Shown here: one piece after another, positions 5,803-8,860 of the stretch
Numbering within the stretch: position 1 is the first letter of the stretch
Layout: the number at the start of each line of letters is the position of its first letter
NCBI GenBank assembly: GCA_017380275.1
Contig: JAFOEH010000055.1
Location: forward strand, 1 to 8,860
DNA from: Alistipes sp.
GTDB taxonomy: Bacteria; Bacteroidota; Bacteroidia; Bacteroidales; Rikenellaceae
Length of the DNA: 8,860 nt
Direction of reading: 5' to 3'
Position numbers and translations under genes: made by a program
Notes under the pieces: generated by a model
What the model was told of the DNA's origin: nothing
What the model saw: the letters and a program-made list of their open reading frames with translations, nothing else
The model's database searches: none

Positions 5803-8061
5803 CTACTCATAAACCAACTCAAACGTATGCTCGCCCGAGCCAATCTCGCCGCACTCGACTCTTCCCTGCTTCGTCAGGCCAAACCTCACACGTTTGCCAT
5901 CTATCTTTAGCTCCACAGGCTTGCCCGACGCGGGCAAATCGACAACAGCCACCGTATTTGACGGTATCTCCACCCTCATCCGATAGGCCTTCGCCGAGGA
6001 ATCGATCTCAACATCTACGCCGCCCCTTATCGTTGGCACAAGAGCCTCAACGCGCGCGAGCGCGGAGGTCTGCGGGGAGATTGTCATTCGGCCAAAACCC
6101 GCCTCCAACGGTCTGACACCCACCAAATAACGCGGTATAACATTGGCCGGCGCCGCACCCCACGCGTGATTCCAATCCTGATTGTTCTTGAACTTGTCAT
6201 CCCACGCCTCGTAGGTTATCGTAGCCCCGTGACTCACCATATTGTACCAGCTTCGCTCGTCCTGCTTGGTGAGCATTTGCAGACCGTAGTCGCCATCGCC
6301 CGCACGATAGATTGCATCCATCAGGAACTGCGCCGCATAGACACTGCAAACCAATCCGCGACTACGGATATACTCCATTACGCGCCCCTGCTCCTGCTCG
6401 CCGACAAGTCCCAGCGCCAACGGGAAGAGGTTTGCGTGCAGCGAGACGTGCTCGCTCTCCACGCCATCGCGATAGACACCTCGCTCGGCATCGAAAAGCA
6501 GACGATTGAACGTCGCGTACAGCGACTCGCACTCCCTGCGCAACTGCTCGGCCTCATCTTCGCGGCCCGTCAGCTCGGCCATCTGCCGTAGCAGGAGTAA
6601 CGCCTGATAGTGGAAAGCATTGACAACGGTGTTGTACGCCGTCAGGTGGTAGTTATCATCCTCGCCGTGCGGCCAGTCGCCACATCGCGGCCAATCGACA
6701 ATATCGCGTATATCGCCATCGAAGCGTATCGAGCGTCGGAACTCATCGCTCTTGACGCGGTCGTCCGTTGTGGAAATCAGGCCGTTATCGCGTCTTAGCG
6801 AACGCAACGTGCGAGCCTTCAGTATCTCGTAATTCGCCTCGATCGAGCGCTTGTCGCCCGTGTACATATAGTCGTTCCACGCGATTATGAGCGCCTGCAA
6901 TATCCACTCCGTCGGCCACGTCGGATGCTCCAACAGATACTCCGACGAGCGGCGGCCCATCGCATACTCGCGGTCGGTGGTGTAGTGGCTCAGCTGGTTG
7001 ATTATCGCATCGGCCTCGTAGGGGATACGCTCGCGGTCGCCATCGACATAGATACCGAATGCCGAGGTCGCCTTGATGGTATATTTGCACAGCTCCCAGA
7101 TAGCATTCAGCGTCGGATTGTCACTACTAAAGTACGCCGCCTCATAGTCAAAGGGATAGATCATCGTATGACGCACCACATCCTCGCGCTCGATTGTGCG
7201 CGTATAGCCCTCGATCTGGCAGTAACGCATCGGCGCCACCTCGGCCAAATAGTCGGCAACGAGAATCGCCTGCGGGCCTGTGTTTCGCTTATCGTGCTCC
7301 GGAATTATGGGATAGGTATGACGGCCACGACGCAACACCACTTCGTAGCGGTAATAACGCACCGTGCCGTGAGGTTTTGTATTGATGCGGTCGTCGATGG
7401 CATCCTCGCCAATGGCCACATATATAGTCTCGCCGTCGCGCTCGCTCTCGAGCGTAAGCTCCAACGAGGCAAACGAAGCGCGCCCGAAATCGATAAATGT
7501 CGTGCACTCATCCACGCGATTGATGCGCTCGGGATGCTCGCGCTCACGAATCTGCGGGCGATACGACGCGGCGTAAGGTTTCAGCTCCGAGGCTGTTCTG
7601 AACGGCTCTATGGCCGACCACTCGCTCTGCCCCGCACTGCTTTTGGTGCGAACGCTCCAATAGTAGGTCTTGTCGGCCTTCAGCGGCTCGCCGCCGTACT
7701 CTACCGCCACCGACTGCGCACTACGCACCCTGCCGCTGTGCCACACCCCTCCACGATGCGCCAGCGCATCCTCGTAGCTCTCATCGACTACAATCTCATA
7801 ACTCTGCTGCGTAATGTTCTCCCCCTCGGGCAGCACCCAACCAAAGGTCGGCTGCGACGAGCGGATGGCGGCGTATTGATACTGCTCAAACTCCTCGCTG
7901 CGCAGCTCCTGCATCGCCCGCGTCGCCCTATATCCATTCTGATAAAGCGCGCCCGCATCGCTCACAAGATCGGTCATAAGCCTTGTGGGGCGATTCTCGG
8001 CCGAGGCGAAGAGGGGCAATAGAATAATCGAAACAATAAGGAGTCGGAGCGAAGTCTTCAT
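5803..8061 (-). CDS. Secreted GH78 alpha-L-rhamnosidase-like glycoside hydrolase
   Basis: 752 residues from the ATG at 8061, chosen because it opens a clear Sec signal peptide (MKTSLRLL, hydrophobic to LFASA, likely cut after A21). An in-frame upstream ATG at 8175 would add 38 non-signal residues inside hisIE and is rejected. Domain order: a fibronectin-III-like N-terminal sandwich (about 70-158, ending YYWSVRTKSSAGQSEWS), a second beta-sandwich (about 160-300), the (alpha/alpha)6 catalytic barrel (about 305-645) and a C-terminal beta-sandwich (about 646-752). Barrel motifs include YVDGDRERIPYEAD (338-351), the place of the GH78 acid cluster, TYEAWD (616-621), a candidate for the general-base glutamate, and DWNHAWGAAP (629-638). 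Known GH78 enzymes release alpha-L-rhamnose from plant or microbial glycans. No lipobox is visible, so it is probably periplasmic. It lies 65 bases after hisIE with only a weak TAAATTTA box (8083-8090), so read-through from the his operon is possible. Confidence 0.9.
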   Translation of the reverse strand: MKTSLRLLIVSIILLPLFASAENRPTRLMTDLVSDAGALYQNGYRATRAMQELRSEEFEQYQYAAIRSSQPTFGWVLPEGENITQQSYEIVVDESYEDALAHRGGVWHSGRVRSAQSVAVEYGGEPLKADKTYYWSVRTKSSAGQSEWSAIEPFRTASELKPYAASYRPQIREREHPERINRVDECTTFIDFGRASFASLELTLESERDGETIYVAIGEDAIDDRINTKPHGTVRYYRYEVVLRRGRHTYPIIPEHDKRNTGPQAILVADYLAEVAPMRYCQIEGYTRTIEREDVVRHTMIYPFDYEAAYFSSDNPTLNAIWELCKYTIKATSAFGIYVDGDRERIPYEADAIINQLSHYTTDREYAMGRRSSEYLLEHPTWPTEWILQALIIAWNDYMYTGDKRSIEANYEILKARTLRSLRRDNGLISTTDDRVKSDEFRRSIRFDGDIRDIVDWPRCGDWPHGEDDNYHLTAYNTVVNAFHYQALLLLRQMAELTGREDEAEQLRRECESLYATFNRLLFDAERGVYRDGVESEHVSLHANLFPLALGLVGEQEQGRVMEYIRSRGLVCSVYAAQFLMDAIYRAGDGDYGLQMLTKQDERSWYNMVSHGATITYEAWDDKFKNNQDWNHAWGAAPANVIPRYLVGVRPLEAGFGRMTISPQTSALARVEALVPTIRGGVDVEIDSSAKAYRMRVEIPSNTVAVVDLPASGKPVELKIDGKRVRFGLTKQGRVECGEIGSGEHTFELVYE

Positions 8062-8126
8062 AGCGAAAAGTTTTTGGTTGCGTAAATTTAATAAAAATCT
8101 CTTTTCCGCACACCTTTTTGCCCGAT

Positions 8127-8729
8127 TTACTTGTGTCTCAGTGCGAGTTCGCGCTCCATATCCTCTATCGAGCAACCCATCTGCTCCATCAGCACCAGCA
8201 GGTGGTAGATCATATCCGAAGCCTCGTAGATGAAGCGGTCGCGATTGCCATCCACAGCCTCCACAACGCTCTCCACGGCCTCCTCGCCCACCTTCTGAGC
8301 AATCTTCTTCACACCCTTGATAAAGAGTTTAGTAGTATAAGATCCCTCGGGCATATCGCGGTGGCGCTGCTGTACAACCTGCTGCAAATGGCGGATAAAG
8401 CCCTCACTCTCGGGAGTATCGAAGCAGCTCGTCGTACCACGATGGCACGTTGGGCCGATGGGCTCGGCTTTAACGAGCAGTGTATCGCCATCGCAATCGA
8501 TATACATATCCTTTACGAGTAGGTAGTTACCGCTCGTTTCACCCTTAGTCCATAGCGTCGAGCGCGTACGCGAAAAGAATGTAACGCGTCCCTCTGCCAC
8601 GGTCTTATCGAAAGCCTCGCGGTTCATATACCCCAGCATCAGCACCTTGAGCGTGGCCGCATCCTGCACGATTACGGGCAATAAGCCGTCAGCGCATTTC
8701 TCGAGATTAAAGTCATCGAATCTCAACAT
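8127..8729 (-). CDS. hisIE: Bifunctional HisIE: phosphoribosyl-AMP cyclohydrolase / phosphoribosyl-ATP pyrophosphatase
   Basis: 200 residues, the normal size of the fused enzyme. The N-terminal HisI domain (about 1-108) shows [16 protein letters not shown] (53-68), the Mg-binding D78/D80/D82 in DCDGD, and zinc cysteines C79, C95 and C102. The C-terminal HisE domain (about 110-200) shows [20 protein letters not shown] (129-148), E149/E150 and [12 protein letters not shown] (169-180), the acidic residues of the MazG-like fold. It carries out the second and third steps of histidine synthesis in the cytosol: hydrolysis of phosphoribosyl-ATP to phosphoribosyl-AMP, then ring opening. Its ATG overlaps the hisF stop by 7 bases, consistent with coupled translation at the end of a his operon. 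Confidence 0.98.
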   Translation of the reverse strand: MLRFDDFNLEKCADGLLPVIVQDAATLKVLMLGYMNREAFDKTVAEGRVTFFSRTRSTLWTKGETSGNYLLVKDMYIDCDGDTLLVKAEPIGPTCHRGTTSCFDTPESEGFIRHLQQVVQQRHRDMPEGSYTTKLFIKGVKKIAQKVGEEAVESVVEAVDGNRDRFIYEASDMIYHLLVLMEQMGCSIEDMERELALRHK

Positions 8730-8860
8730 CTCACATCAATATTTAATCGTTTCAACTCCTGTTTCAAATCTCCCACCGTAATCTCGCCGAAGTGGAAGAT
8801 ACTTGCAGCCAAAGCTGCATCGGCACGTCCTTCACTGAGCACACGCGCAATATCCTCTAC
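8723..8860 (-). CDS. hisF: HisF, imidazole glycerol phosphate synthase cyclase subunit (C-terminal 45 residues)
   Basis: The frame entering from the right edge reads [20 protein letters not shown] followed by IFHFGEIT and ends at TGA (8725-8723). The [15 protein letters not shown] segment is the well-known C-terminal phosphate-binding part of the HisF TIM barrel, and the tail [16 protein letters not shown] is typical. HisF with HisH makes imidazole glycerol phosphate and AICAR. The stop overlaps the hisIE start, matching the hisF-hisIE order of Bacteroidota his operons. Most of the gene is outside the window. Confidence 0.95.
   Translation of the reverse strand, partial: VEDIARVLSEGRADAALAASIFHFGEITVGDLKQELKRLNIDVRC

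Noticed and set aside
6925..8022. A 365-codon open frame on the plus strand, antisense to the GH78 gene
   Set aside because: It is a shadow of a GC-rich gene: the minus-strand frame has a signal peptide and clear GH78 motifs, while this product is Arg/Leu/Ile-rich with no recognisable domain.
8062..8175. N-terminal extension of the GH78 protein to an upstream ATG at 8175
   Set aside because: It would overlap hisIE, adds charged non-signal residues ahead of a clear signal peptide, and has no support from family structure.
1..8860. CRISPR array, insertion sequence, toxin-antitoxin or defence genes
   Set aside because: No regularly spaced direct repeats, transposase motifs or small paired ORFs with known signatures were seen on either strand.

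Overview
The window reads as chromosome from a Bacteroidota (Bacteroidetes) bacterium, most likely from the order Bacteroidales. An Alistipes-like Rikenellaceae member is my best guess, from recall only. The evidence is the recurrent Bacteroidetes promoter element TAnnTTTG upstream of several genes (with a well-spaced TTTG partner before the tRNA), the sufB-sufC-sufD order, a fused hisIE, and a GH78 enzyme typical of glycan-degrading gut bacteria. Every protein gene lies on the minus strand; only the tRNA is on the plus strand.

Layout from high to low coordinates, which is the direction of transcription. The end of hisF (8723-8860, partial) overlaps hisIE (8127-8729); these are the last two genes of a histidine operon. 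A secreted GH78 alpha-L-rhamnosidase-like enzyme (5803-8061) follows 65 bases later and ends in a good intrinsic terminator. Then comes a 740-base stretch without protein genes. It holds a GC-rich inverted-repeat region, a plus-strand tRNA-Ser(GCU) with a textbook Bacteroidetes promoter and its own terminator, and the upstream region of the next minus-strand gene. Next are a multi-pass membrane protein of the DUF5009/HGSNAT-like acyltransferase group (3952-5061) and, 55 bases on, an exported serine hydrolase of the beta-lactamase/DD-peptidase fold (2652-3896) with a strong terminator. Finally the suf operon runs off the left edge: sufB (1023-2462), sufC (240-1016) and the first 79 codons of sufD (1-237), separated by 6 and 2 bases.

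Functionally, SufB, SufC and SufD form the SufBC2D scaffold that builds iron-sulfur clusters. HisF and HisIE carry out early and middle steps of histidine synthesis. The acyltransferase and serine hydrolase may work on cell-wall or glycan-derived substrates at the envelope, but that link is inference. The window is mostly ordinary housekeeping sequence; I do not see a clear undescribed multi-gene system. The points most worth a second look are a nested inverted-repeat element directly after the tRNA (5538-5661), a SufD that appears to lack the usual N-terminal domain, and a GC-rich, coding-like or structured leader upstream of the acyltransferase.
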